Assembly: GCA_047636495.1 (NCBI GenBank)
Contig: JBLILH010000002.1
Coordinates: 161,967 to 225,966 of the forward strand
DNA length: 64,000 bases
Direction: 5' to 3'
Source of the DNA: Endobugula sp047636495
Lineage (GTDB): Bacteria > Pseudomonadota > Gammaproteobacteria > Pseudomonadales > Cellvibrionaceae
Below the pieces are notes generated by a model. That model saw only the letters and a list, made by a program, of their open reading frames with translations. It ran no database searches and had not been told where the DNA came from. The translations under genes were made by a program, and so were the position numbers. Below are positions 54,229-63,063 of the stretch, piece after piece. Numbering within the stretch: the stretch's first letter is position 1; each line of letters opens with the position of its first letter.

Positions 54229-54644
54229 TCCTAATAAAAACACTACATAGTGGGCAAATAGCCAACACATGTTGGGTCTACAGGAAGCCTTTGCAATAGT
54301 AAAGCCATGCCAAAACGCGTACTCATGTTAAATTGATGAAGCAAAAATACGACATTTTACGTTACCGATATTTTTTTTACCGCGCCGCAAAACCAGTCTA
54401 TTGAGTGCATAGATGCATTACAGATCACCGAGATTGTGAGATACGAGACGATAAATTATCAGTTCGTTTTGTCAGTTATCACAGCACAATTACTGAAAAA
54501 TCTTGCTACTGTAGCAGAACAAAAAGTCAGACTAACTGACATTACGCCCTTTACATGTAAGAAACTTTACATTTCACGGCGGCGCCTACTCCGCCATCAT
54601 TTTCCAGCCGAAGGCTGCATAAGAGGGTCAAATTGACGGGCTTG
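54229..54644. other. Non-coding stretch after the photolyase
   Basis: No gene, terminator or RNA can be supported in these 416 bases. Confidence 0.4.
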
Positions 54645-55355
54645 TTAGCGGCTCAGTTTGGCATTGTAAATTGAATACGATAGCGCCAGTAACAAACAGA
54701 TGCCCGCCGGAATAAATAAGGCATTAAATTTAAAAAAAACAAATAAATATGCGCCGAAAATTCCACCAAAAATGAAACCGATAATTATTAGTAGGAACAG
54801 TAAGGCCTTTCTTTTATCGAATCTATCGCCTCTCATTTTTGAGCCAAGCATAATTCCGAGATCAGTAAATATGCCCGTTACATGTGTTGTTCGAATAACC
54901 GCACCACTATAAGTAGTGGCTAGTGCATTCTGAAATCCGCAAGCAGCTGAAGCCAAATAATGACCGTACAATGAGTCTTTAGTTAAGAAAAAGATAGCCC
55001 CGAAAAGCAACCCCGCCTCTAAAAAAAGCAGACCGCCGTAGTTATTCCCCAATGTCAATGCGCCGCTGCGCAAATAATAACCTGAAACGGCAGCGCCAAC
55101 GAGAAAACTAAATAAAATTGTAAGCAAATGAAAAACATCAATAAATGTTGAATTCACAACGCCTGTTCCAAGAAGCGAAGCGGTACCTGATAAATGTGAA
55201 ATTGATTGATGCTTGAAGCCTAATAATCCAATGGAATTAATAAACCCTGCTACTAATGCAAGTATGAACGAACCATATTCTACCCAGCGGGGTAATGTTG
55301 AAATCACGGTGCTCCTGTAGGCGGCTAATGCCTTCGTCAAAAGCAATGAGGTCAT
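54645..55355 (-). CDS. DUF1275 (YoaK-type) membrane protein
   Basis: 236 residues with six or so membrane helices. It has the family pattern near the start, ILALVAGFINSIGLLGF then HLSGTASLLGTGV, and GFQNALATTYSGAVIRTTHV followed by TGIFTDLGIMLG. The function of the family is not known. It is divergent from the EamA transporter. Confidence 0.88.
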   Translation of the reverse strand: MTSLLLTKALAAYRSTVISTLPRWVEYGSFILALVAGFINSIGLLGFKHQSISHLSGTASLLGTGVVNSTFIDVFHLLTILFSFLVGAAVSGYYLRSGALTLGNNYGGLLFLEAGLLFGAIFFLTKDSLYGHYLASAACGFQNALATTYSGAVIRTTHVTGIFTDLGIMLGSKMRGDRFDKRKALLFLLIIIGFIFGGIFGAYLFVFFKFNALFIPAGICLLLALSYSIYNAKLSR

Positions 55356-55559
55356 ACTCCATTGCTTAGTTAATTATTAAATGGCGATGTAAGTTTATGT
55401 CTCAATCAAGTCTGCCCCTATTGTTTCTAAAGGCGGGTATCAACGCGTAAGGACCCTATTTTATTACCCGCTTTAAAGATAGACTGCCCCGCTGTTACTT
55501 TCTGGAAGTCTCACCCGAGGTTCCTATATCAACCTGCTTGACAAGCTATATGGAGAGTT

Positions 55560-56459
55560 ATGAATCAACCAAGCCACGACCGCCCGATGTTCGGCATTGG
55601 ACTAATGATTATGGGCATGATGGTCATTCCAATAATGGATATTCTTGCCAAGACATTAGCCGCTCAATACCCTGTGTTACAAATTACCTGGGGAAGGTTT
55701 ATATTTAATGTGATCTGGCTGATCCCGTTTTTAATATGGCGAAAAGAGAAGTGGTGGGTCGTGCCTAAACATCCGTGGATTCAGATATTTCGTGGCCTCT
55801 GCCTGCTATCATCCACGTTTTTTTTCTTTTTATCCATCAAGTCTAACCCGATTCCGAATGCACTTGCACTGCTATTTGTATCACCCTTAATCGTGACGCT
55901 ACTATCGCCATTCATACTCGGTGAAACCTTCGGGCTGAGGCGTTTGCTGGCGACATTGTTTGGGTTTGCGGGGGTACTGATCGTGTTACAACCTAATAGC
56001 GATGAATTTCAGCCTAGCCTGCTGTATGCGTTAATCGCGGGTATGAGCTATGCGCTTTATATTTTAGTCACGAGGAAAGTATCTACCAGTAGTAGCCCGC
56101 TGATGACACTGTTTTATACTGCGGTGGTCGGCAGTGTCGCTATAACCCCCTGGGTGTCGCTGGTGTGGGTGCCGGTCGATAGCGAGGCGATCTTAATGTT
56201 TGCAGCCATTGGCATGATCGCCGCTACCGGTCATTTTTTGTTAATTTTATCCTGTCAATACGCTCCGGCATCTCTTGTGGCACCCTTTAATTATACCGAA
56301 ATCATTGTCGCCACGATGCTCAGCTACCTGTTTTTTGATTATCTGCCGAATGCCGTAGTTTGGCTAGGCATCTCAATTATTTGCGTGAGTGGCATTTATA
56401 TTTCACTGCGCGAAATCTCACAACGACGACGTAATAGACCCGCTGCGTTAAGACGTTAA
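55560..56459 (+). CDS. EamA/DMT-family transporter
   Basis: 299 residues with ten hydrophobic helices in two EamA repeats: GIGLMIMGMMVIPIMDILAK, then LALLFVSPLIVTLLSPFILG, and ALIAGMSYALYILVTRKVS, ending ISIICVSGIYISLREISQRR. A small-metabolite exporter or importer of unknown substrate. It is the last core-like gene before the accessory region on the right. Confidence 0.9.
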   Translation: MNQPSHDRPMFGIGLMIMGMMVIPIMDILAKTLAAQYPVLQITWGRFIFNVIWLIPFLIWRKEKWWVVPKHPWIQIFRGLCLLSSTFFFFLSIKSNPIPNALALLFVSPLIVTLLSPFILGETFGLRRLLATLFGFAGVLIVLQPNSDEFQPSLLYALIAGMSYALYILVTRKVSTSSSPLMTLFYTAVVGSVAITPWVSLVWVPVDSEAILMFAAIGMIAATGHFLLILSCQYAPASLVAPFNYTEIIVATMLSYLFFDYLPNAVVWLGISIICVSGIYISLREISQRRRNRPAALRR

Positions 56460-56544
56460 CGCTTGAACAGCGTTAATTATAGCGCGTCAACTAACTTGTC
56501 TGGTTTAGCGACAATTAACTTGTCAGGTTGATCCCTGCTAGTCC

Positions 56545-56721
56545 TTACTGCTTAACATCGTCTTTCGTCGGTAACTCTCCCCCCTGGCATTGCAGTATTT
56601 TGGCATAATGGACTAACCGGTCTATGGCGGCAACCGTCATCACCGTGTTATGAAATAGCTCATCCCAGTCTTCGAATGATTGGTTCGATGTAATGATTAA
56701 GCTGTGGCTTTCGGTGTTTCT
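56545..56721 (-). pseudogene. IS21-family IstB C-terminal fragment
   Basis: Reads SLIITSNQSFEDWDELF and VMTVAAIDRLVHYAKIL, the C-terminal part of the IS21 helper ATPase IstB. The rest of the gene is missing; the break at 56722 is the end of an IS3-derived element. No istA is seen. Confidence 0.8.
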
Positions 56722-57092
56722 CAAGCTAGTAGGCACTACTTTTTCAATGTTTAACCCAAGGCTTTCATTTCAATATTTTTTACTCTATCCGAGTGCAGTA
56801 TTACTCCACCGATAGGCTCACAATTCCTCACTGACTGTGATCAGCGGCTTGGGTTTGCTGCTTTCGCATTTTCCATTTCCTGCTTACGTTTCGCTAAGAT
56901 CTCAGCATCCTGTTAAGCGAGACGCTCAGAGGGTGTGACGAAGTTAAGCTTGCTATGCTTGTGCTCGGTGTTATACCAACCGACAACATCATCCACCCAG
57001 TCGCGGGCATCAGCGAGGCGGGCCAGCTTGGGCGATATTTCAATGTTTTAAAAAGCGCCTGTCATTATGTACGAGAATACTTAGCCACTTCA
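56722..57092 (-). mobile_element. Internally deleted IS3-type element, copy 1 (left flank of the methyltransferase cluster)
   Basis: 371 bp. The minus strand starts TGAAGTGGCTAAGTATTCTC and ends TAGTGCCTACTAGCTTG, imperfect inverted ends. Inside is only the C-terminal part of an IS3-family transposase (KTLKYRPSWP; WYNTEHKHSKLNFVT region) with stops. The same junction between the left end and the transposase tail is in copy 2 at 61445-61831, in the same orientation. Confidence 0.75.
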
Positions 57093-57189
57093 GTTTAATG
57101 ACGGCCTAAAAACCCGTTAAGGCCATTAAAAAAACACTGAATAGTGTTGATTTATTCGAGGTGTTCATACATGTCCCATGCATCGTGCT

Positions 57190-58224
57190 TCAGGCAGATG
57201 AGGATGGCTCAAAATATATGACCGAATACCACTTCTGAGGGTCCTGCCACAGCGCTTTCATCGCAAAGCCAGCTCGCTTGGCCAAATCAATAAATTCACC
57301 CGGATGGTATTTGTAGGAGTATTCCGTATGAACGAGTTCGCCATCAGTAAATTCAAGATGCTGACCCGCGAGTGTTGCAGTGTGTGATTTTATACAGCGC
57401 AAGTGCATCTCGATACGACCGTCATTCTCATTATAAAAGGCATGGTGCGCAAAGTTCTCCACAGGAATATTGCCCTCGAGCAACTCGTTCAGGTGGTCCA
57501 GAACATTCAGGTTAAATTTCGCCGTAAGGCCCTCTCGATCGTTGTAGGCAGCATTTAAAAATGCGGGATCCTTTTTGGCGTCGACGCCAATAAGTAGTCC
57601 ACCTGCCGCGCTAGCGTTGGGCACCTTAGTTTGCTGCTGCTTGCGCATAGTGCGCATAGTGCGCAGAAAACACTCTGCCGCAGCGGGATCAAAATTACCA
57701 ATCGATGACCCGGGGTAGAAAAACACAGCTTGTTCGGTAGGTTCATCAAGTTCAATATTAATATCTACGGTGTGGTCTCCAACCTGCGGTATGATGCGCA
57801 GGTCTGGGTAGAGACTCTTGAGTCCGGCGGCGCTTTCCTCAAGATGCTCGGCCGAGATGTCCATGGGCATATAAATCTTGGGTTGAAGCTCCTGTAACAA
57901 CCATTTCACTTTTTCGCAGGAACCGGCCCCCGGTTCAATCAGTGTGACTCCGGCTCCCATAGCCGCACACATCTCAGATCGAAACTGCTCAAAGATCTGC
58001 TGCTCAACACGCGGCACATAATAGTCATCCACTCGTGTGATCGCATCGAAAAGAGCTGAACCTTTTTTATCATAAAAATACTTGGGAGCAATTTTCTTCG
58101 GGCTTTGCGCTAAACCTGCAAGCACCTCGGCAGCAGTCGCAGCAGCGAGAAAACCATCCACCCCTTGTTCTATTGTTGATTCATCGAGTTCATCTACCAC
58201 TTTTTGCTTCAAGACTACGCTCAT
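57190..58224 (-). CDS. EgtD-like histidine-betaine-type N-methyltransferase
   Basis: EgtD enzymes trimethylate the alpha-amine of histidine to hercynine, the first step of ergothioneine synthesis; relatives act on other amino acids. The 344-aa protein has the family motifs IAPKYFYDKKGSALFDAITR, LIEPGAGSCEKVKWLL (SAM site), YMPMDISAEHLEESA, VFFYPGSSIGNFDP, LIGVDAKKDPA, RIEMHLRCIKSHT and LVHTEYSYKYHPGEF. The Glu and Ser of the last motif match residues that bind the substrate in EgtD. There is no egtB, egtC or egtE in the window, so canonical ergothioneine synthesis is not indicated. It is the last gene of a three-gene minus-strand run. A 9-bp direct repeat (TGCGCATAG) at 57646-57667 gives RTMRTMRKQ. 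Confidence 0.88.
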   Translation of the reverse strand: MSVVLKQKVVDELDESTIEQGVDGFLAAATAAEVLAGLAQSPKKIAPKYFYDKKGSALFDAITRVDDYYVPRVEQQIFEQFRSEMCAAMGAGVTLIEPGAGSCEKVKWLLQELQPKIYMPMDISAEHLEESAAGLKSLYPDLRIIPQVGDHTVDINIELDEPTEQAVFFYPGSSIGNFDPAAAECFLRTMRTMRKQQQTKVPNASAAGGLLIGVDAKKDPAFLNAAYNDREGLTAKFNLNVLDHLNELLEGNIPVENFAHHAFYNENDGRIEMHLRCIKSHTATLAGQHLEFTDGELVHTEYSYKYHPGEFIDLAKRAGFAMKALWQDPQKWYSVIYFEPSSSA

Positions 58225-58348
58225 ACTTTGTAACTCTTTTTACGGATTGATTACGGAATATGTTTATTAAAATACAGTTGCTATAAATATAGCAACGCCC
58301 GACGACTTAAGCGCTGTTACCCTCTGTGAATTTAAGAAATTCGAAGAG

Positions 58349-59365
58349 TCAGCGATCGCGCGCGAAGCAGACTGGATTGTAGGGGCTTTCAATAAGCTCG
58401 TTGGGGCCGACGTTGGGCATAAACTTGCGCCAGTCTCCTGAGATCATCGTTGGCGAAGACACGACGCGAGCTCCGTCTTCAAAATAAGTCGTTGCTAGAA
58501 CCATGCGGGACTCTGCCGTGTTATTGGCTCTAGCAGTATGAAAAGACTGCGCATGGTGAAAGCTTATCTCGCCCAATGCGAACGCAGCGTCATCCACAGC
58601 GATACCTTGCTGCGCAAAAACATCGTTGACGGCGCGGTCGTAACTCGTATCGAACCGACTGAGTTCGATAGATTCAACCAACTGATAGTTCTCCATGCCT
58701 ACCGCGAACGCCAGCGGCCCCATATTCTGGGGGATAGCCTGCAGTGGAATCCATGCAGTACAGATGTTATTGCTCGCGATGGGGAAATGCTCCTTGTCAT
58801 AGTGCCAAGGTGTACGTCCACATCCGGGCTCTTTGGCGAGGGCATTGTCATGGTAAAGCCGTACGCGCGAAACGCCTAGCAATGTAGCCGCGATCTCAGC
58901 GATACGCGGGCTAAGGACGAACTTTCGGAAAACGGTATTACTCAGCCACATCATTTCACCACTGCGAAAATCTAGCTGGGGATTCTCACCGAGTTCCTTG
59001 AGCAGACTCTGCTCCATTTCTAGTCGCAACAGCGCAAGCGCCCCCGGCGAGAGCACTCGCTTGAGCTTCACATAGCCATCACGATTGAACCGCGCAATAG
59101 CCATAGGATCGAGTGTATAAGGTGTGATAAGTTCCGCCTCCAGTTCGTCCAGATTTGGCATCGAGACGGGCTGATGCTCATAGGCAGAGACTGGAGCGAT
59201 GTCGACAGGGCCCATCGCCGCTTCAATTTCAGAGGCGTTATCAAGCATAATCTGGTTATCCGCACTGACCATATACTCATTCCACCACTGTTGGTTGTCG
59301 CGGTCCCACTCCGTGGAAAGTTCATCGTTTTGTACTGGAGCGATTACGGACGGTTTATCATTCAT
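58349..59365 (-). CDS. Phytanoyl-CoA dioxygenase (PhyH)-family oxygenase
   Basis: An Fe(II)/2-oxoglutarate oxygenase of 338 aa. The metal-binding H-x-D is in TPWHYDKEHFPI and the distal His in SFHTARANN, followed by the 2-oxoglutarate Arg in ESRMVL. RFNRDGYVKLKRVLSPGAL at about residue 90 is the usual start of the domain. Members in secondary pathways hydroxylate or desaturate small molecules. Its ATG directly follows the stop of the upstream methyltransferase gene, so the two are coupled. The first 80 residues are an extra acidic segment. Confidence 0.87.
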   Translation of the reverse strand: MNDKPSVIAPVQNDELSTEWDRDNQQWWNEYMVSADNQIMLDNASEIEAAMGPVDIAPVSAYEHQPVSMPNLDELEAELITPYTLDPMAIARFNRDGYVKLKRVLSPGALALLRLEMEQSLLKELGENPQLDFRSGEMMWLSNTVFRKFVLSPRIAEIAATLLGVSRVRLYHDNALAKEPGCGRTPWHYDKEHFPIASNNICTAWIPLQAIPQNMGPLAFAVGMENYQLVESIELSRFDTSYDRAVNDVFAQQGIAVDDAAFALGEISFHHAQSFHTARANNTAESRMVLATTYFEDGARVVSSPTMISGDWRKFMPNVGPNELIESPYNPVCFARDR

Positions 59366-60280
59366 TCAAGCGATTCCTGCTGATTCAGCATCATCTAATA
59401 TGAGACCAGTTTCTGTGTGCGCAAAAAGGCTCATGCCTACTCGCTGTGTGAATCGGTAGTCTCCAGATTCCGGGTCGCGGCATGACGCCAGATACGTTGC
59501 CAGCGGCTCATGTGAGCGCATTTCATCAAGACTAAAAGTATCGTTAAATGCACAGCGCTGTAGATAGGCCTCGAGCAGCTCGGGCCGATCCGCAGGCACC
59601 AGCGTCGTGTACTCAATCACGCGGGTTCGAACGACCATGCCCAAATTTTCAAGCACCTTAGCGACCTGCGCACCATCGCTGTAGGGCGTACCCTGTCCGT
59701 TGCTCATAGCCGCAAGAAACTGATCGTAGAACCCGACGTAGTGACCATCACGCATACCCTGCGCAACAAAACCGAAGCCTGTCAGAGAAAGTGCGTTACA
59801 CATAAGCGCAAGCGCTTGTTCAAGTTCTTCTGCTGGCACGCAGTATAGCGCATGCGTAGCCCATGCGATGTCGTAGTAGCCGGGGGTAACATTCCAATCC
59901 TGCAAGGTGCAGCAGAACTCGTCACCCACACGAAAAGGAGAAGCCAGCGCGTGCTTAGCCTCGCTCAAAGAAAACCTGCTTGGATCGAGTAAGTCGTAAT
60001 TGACGGTGACGTCAGCGCCAAGATTTGCAACCTCGGCGTAGGTGAGCAGCGCCTGAGGAAACTTGCCGCTGCCACAGGCAATATCGGCCAAGCGGACCCC
60101 GCTGTTTTTATCGGCAAGAGTGCGACGAGCGAGCGCCTGAAAAGTGCCAGCCCAATCATACGCTTCGGCTAAATACCGGTAATCAACCCGTGCAAGTTCG
60201 TAGAAGGCCTCCATTTCGTCGCGCCCCTCGTCACTCCAGTGCTCACAGCTACGCGCAAAGGTATCGGGTGTTCCCGTCAT
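59366..60280 (-). CDS. Class I SAM-dependent methyltransferase
   Basis: 304 residues. The cofactor motif is VRLADIACGSGKFPQAL at about residue 60-75, followed by NYDLLDPSRFSLSEAKHALA and the WATHALYCVPAEELEQAL segment. I cannot assign a substrate. It is the first gene of the minus-strand run and starts 220-250 bases from the divergent methyltransferase gene. Base composition is higher in GC than the EamA and AsmA genes to the left. Confidence 0.85.
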   Translation of the reverse strand: MTGTPDTFARSCEHWSDEGRDEMEAFYELARVDYRYLAEAYDWAGTFQALARRTLADKNSGVRLADIACGSGKFPQALLTYAEVANLGADVTVNYDLLDPSRFSLSEAKHALASPFRVGDEFCCTLQDWNVTPGYYDIAWATHALYCVPAEELEQALALMCNALSLTGFGFVAQGMRDGHYVGFYDQFLAAMSNGQGTPYSDGAQVAKVLENLGMVVRTRVIEYTTLVPADRPELLEAYLQRCAFNDTFSLDEMRSHEPLATYLASCRDPESGDYRFTQRVGMSLFAHTETGLILDDAESAGIA

Positions 60281-60356
60281 TATTTCTCCAGATTGTTAGT
60301 CGTGTCTACAAAGAGAATAAGCAAAGCCGTGTTACTCCCAACAGCATCCCAGTGAT

Positions 60357-60373
60357 CGTGCTACGATAGCACG
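60357..60373. promoter_or_regulatory. Palindrome in the divergent promoter region of the methyltransferase cluster
   Basis: CGTGCTA (60357-60363) and TAGCACG (60367-60373) around CGA make a perfect 7-bp inverted repeat midway between two divergent genes. It could be an operator controlling both. The regulator is not encoded in the cluster. Confidence 0.5.
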
Positions 60374-60527
60374 GCAACTAGCAAATTACTTCGGCAAAAT
60401 TGGATTAGGCGATCGAGCGCCCTTAGCAAGTGCGATAGATTAAAAAAACCTACCGTGCAGGTCTGTTTTAGATCGTCGGAGGCTCAACTCAACAATCAAC
60501 GTGATACACAGGAAAGAAAAATCGACT

Positions 60528-61379
60528 ATGAATATCCAAGATATTCGCCAAGAAATTGCGCTTCTCACAGACGTTACGCCACTTGAGGGAACACACTACG
60601 CAGCGTGCCTTCATACTTACGAATCGGCGAGTAATCAGCGAAAATTGATTCTTAGCTGGTTTGCCAAGCATGTGATTCCCCAGTTCTCCAAAGACAGCAC
60701 GTCCCTACTGAGCGTTGGCTGTGGCGCGGGTGACCTTGATGTCAACATTCTGGCCGCCGGCAAAGCACACACGTCGACTATTTCTTATGTCGGACTGGAG
60801 CCAGATCCCCAGCAGTGCGAACGCTTTGTCGATCGAATGGGGCTCGGAAACGATAACAGCATTCATATAGAAGGGCATAACACTAGCTTTGAAGACTTTA
60901 GCGGCGACCTCCGCTTCGACTTGGTCATGATGGTGCATTCCCTCTACTACATGGATAACCCGGAACAAGCTATCGATGATGCCCTAAACCTAGTTAGTGA
61001 GGGTGGTAGGCTCGTCATTTTGATTGCCTCGAACGACACACTGAATGAGCTTTCCTCCTCGTTTTGGGCGGTGGATAGTAGTGGGCCTACTTGGTTCAGC
61101 GAAGATCTGAGCAAGCATCTGCATAACCACTCTATTGCGTTCGACTGTCAGCGTATCGAAGCGACGCTTGATATTACCTCGTGCTGCAAACCCGATTCTC
61201 AAGCGGACATCGAGAAAGGCAATCGCATTGCGGACTTCCTCGCACAAGTACCTACCGCAGAATTACCGCACCGACTTCGACAGATGATTTTTAGCTATCT
61301 TGGAGCTACGTCGCAGCGCGATGGCGACATGCTGTGGCTTTCGCACAATGTCGATGCTTTTACCATACCTGCTCGTTAA
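60528..61379 (+). CDS. Histamine-N-methyltransferase-like SAM methyltransferase
   Basis: About 283 residues. The motif LLSVGCGAGDLDVNIL resembles ILSIGGGAGEIDLQIL of animal histamine N-methyltransferase, and LVMMVHSLYYMDNPEQA resembles its FIHMIQMLYYVKDIP. Further matches by eye are the ECYDLLSTMDISDCF-like FDCQRIEATLDITSCC and the following DFL and LP-x-x-LR segment. In animals that enzyme methylates the imidazole ring of histamine. The substrate here is unknown, but an imidazole would fit the EgtD-like neighbour. I chose the ATG at 60528; a GTG at 60501 is also in frame. Confidence 0.75.
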   Translation: MNIQDIRQEIALLTDVTPLEGTHYAACLHTYESASNQRKLILSWFAKHVIPQFSKDSTSLLSVGCGAGDLDVNILAAGKAHTSTISYVGLEPDPQQCERFVDRMGLGNDNSIHIEGHNTSFEDFSGDLRFDLVMMVHSLYYMDNPEQAIDDALNLVSEGGRLVILIASNDTLNELSSSFWAVDSSGPTWFSEDLSKHLHNHSIAFDCQRIEATLDITSCCKPDSQADIEKGNRIADFLAQVPTAELPHRLRQMIFSYLGATSQRDGDMLWLSHNVDAFTIPAR

Positions 61380-61444
61380 ACACGCATGGTTTACGAACCA
61401 GCGCGATGGTGATAGCCCATCGATCTGAAACCACCGGTGTTTTT

Positions 61445-61831
61445 CAAGCTAGTGGGCACTATTTTTTTTATGTTTAACCCAAGGTTTTCATCTCAATATT
61501 TTCTACCTCATCTGGGTTCAGCATTACCACTCCGATAGGCTCACAATTCCTCACTGACTGAGACCAGCGGTTTGGGTTTGCTTGTTTCGCATTCTCCATT
61601 ACCTGCTTACGTTTCGCTAAGATCTCAGCATCCTGTTGAGCATGACGCTCAGCGGATGTGACGAAGTTAAGCTTGCTATGCTTGTGCTCGGTGTTATACC
61701 AACCGACAACATCATTCACCCAGTCGCAGGCCTCAGCGAAACGGCTAAGCCCTGAGGCCGGCCAGCTTGGGCGATATTTCAATGTTTTAAAAGGCGCCTG
61801 TCATTATGTACGAGAATACTTGGCCACTTCA
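61445..61831 (-). mobile_element. Internally deleted IS3-type element, copy 2 (right flank of the methyltransferase cluster)
   Basis: 387 bp with ends like copy 1 (TGAAGTGGCCAAGTATTCTC and, at the other end, TAGTGCCCACTAGCTTG). It carries an open frame of 102 codons at 61474-61782, KTLKYRPSWPASGLSRFAEA to GVVMLNPDEVENIE, the C-terminal part of an IS3-group transposase without the catalytic triad. It has an extra 17 or so bases compared with copy 1 (GGCTAAGCCCTGAGGCC). Confidence 0.8.
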
Positions 61832-61859
61832 CATTGGGGTGGTGGAGTCTGTACATCGC

Positions 61860-61925
61860 TTACGATGAAGGGTTCCCTTGATCATCATCAAGATACTCAT
61901 ACTTTGAATTATCCTCAACGGTCAT
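61860..61925 (-). CDS. 21-codon frame with a strong ribosome-binding site, possible cut gene
   Basis: AAAAGGAGTGCAGAA precedes the ATG, and the frame reads MTVEDNSKYEYLDDDQGN to a TAA, 29 bases from the IS3-derived element. The excellent ribosome-binding site suggests it is the first part of a third gene of the lipoprotein operon, cut by the element, or a very short peptide gene. Confidence 0.4.
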   Translation of the reverse strand: MTVEDNSKYEYLDDDQGNPSS

Positions 61926-61975
61926 TTCTGCACTCCTTTTAAAAAAAGTGTAATACGACCTCTTTAACGAACAAA

Positions 61976-62266
61976 CTAAACCAATAGTGACGGAACCCTT
62001 TCTGCAATTTTAATGGCGGTGTCACCCAGCTCCTCAATTCGAGACTGTAACTCGGCCTGCGCAAGATTAATTCTCGAAGCTTCTTTTACAACGGTTATTA
62101 ACTGGTCATATACTTCCAAATCTGTTGAATCCGGAGTGATTTTGTCAATTTCTGTTTTAGATAACCCCATTAAATTTGTCAGTTGATCTTTATACTCGCC
62201 TTCAAATGCTTCCCGATTTTCTATCATTTTTTGACGAAGCCGTTCTTTAAACTCTTTCGGTGTCAT
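61976..62266 (-). CDS. Helical protein of unknown function
   Basis: 96 residues, charged and helical (MTPKEFKERLRQKMIENREA ... AQAELQSRIEELGDTAIKIA). A GAGGT ribosome-binding sequence lies eight bases before the ATG. It follows a lipoprotein gene by 26 bases and is probably in the same operon. I do not recognise the family. Confidence 0.65.
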   Translation of the reverse strand: MTPKEFKERLRQKMIENREAFEGEYKDQLTNLMGLSKTEIDKITPDSTDLEVYDQLITVVKEASRINLAQAELQSRIEELGDTAIKIAERVPSLLV

Positions 62267-62292
62267 AATTACTACCTCATTTAATTATATAG

Positions 62293-62970
62293 TTAATGAT
62301 CATTGTTCGTTAAATCTTCAAATTTTGAGACTATTTCTGCTAACTTGCTTTCTCCTTCTTTGGCGTCTAGGAGAAGTTCAGAAATCTTGTCAGAAGCTTC
62401 GCTCATTTCTTTCCCTACTTCTACTCTAATATCTTTAAGATCCAGTTTTTCAAGTATTTCATTCTGAGCATCATGGACCTTTAGCACCGAAGCCAAATGT
62501 CCTGTAACTATTGAATTGGCATAATGGATTTTTTCATATGTATTATTTACTCCTGCCAATACTGATTTATATTGATCTTTTACGGGCTTCAACTTTATTT
62601 TTCTGTATGCTTCAACCTCCTCATGAATAAGTAAGTGAAAGAATTGAATTTTCTGAAATGCATCTTTCTGTCTTTCCCCTGTTACATCTATACGGCTAGC
62701 AGACTCTATTGCAGATAGCATTTCTTGCTTTATGGCATTATCTGATAATGTTTTTTGTATTTGATATGGCAAATACACATTGTCAATAAATTGGTTTACA
62801 TTACTCATTAATTTACCGTAATAAATATCAATAAGCGCTGTATGCGACTTTCGCATTTCCGCTAAATCACGACCAACAGTAGCAGACAACTCTACTGACT
62901 CTCTGGGAACCTGTGCGCAACCGACTATAGCAACACTGAGCGTTAACAATAATATTTTTATAAGATTCAT
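62293..62970 (-). CDS. Lipoprotein of unknown function
   Basis: 225 residues. The signal sequence MNLIKILLLTLSVAIVGCAQ ends with a lipobox (IVGC, Cys 18). The remaining sequence is helical with long amphipathic stretches, likely an elongated coiled-coil protein at the cell envelope. No known family is recognised. Low GC. Confidence 0.7.
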   Translation of the reverse strand: MNLIKILLLTLSVAIVGCAQVPRESVELSATVGRDLAEMRKSHTALIDIYYGKLMSNVNQFIDNVYLPYQIQKTLSDNAIKQEMLSAIESASRIDVTGERQKDAFQKIQFFHLLIHEEVEAYRKIKLKPVKDQYKSVLAGVNNTYEKIHYANSIVTGHLASVLKVHDAQNEILEKLDLKDIRVEVGKEMSEASDKISELLLDAKEGESKLAEIVSKFEDLTNNDH

Positions 62971-63063
62971 TATTTTTCCATTAATTACATTTCACGTGAG
63001 TTCTTTAAATTTGTCGCCATTCTATACGTTAGTTGGTGTTCACCACGAAAAGTAGACACCGGA

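Noticed and set aside
57190..58224. Ergothioneine biosynthesis
   Set aside because: Only the EgtD-like gene is present; no egtB, egtC, egtE or ovoA-like gene is in the window.
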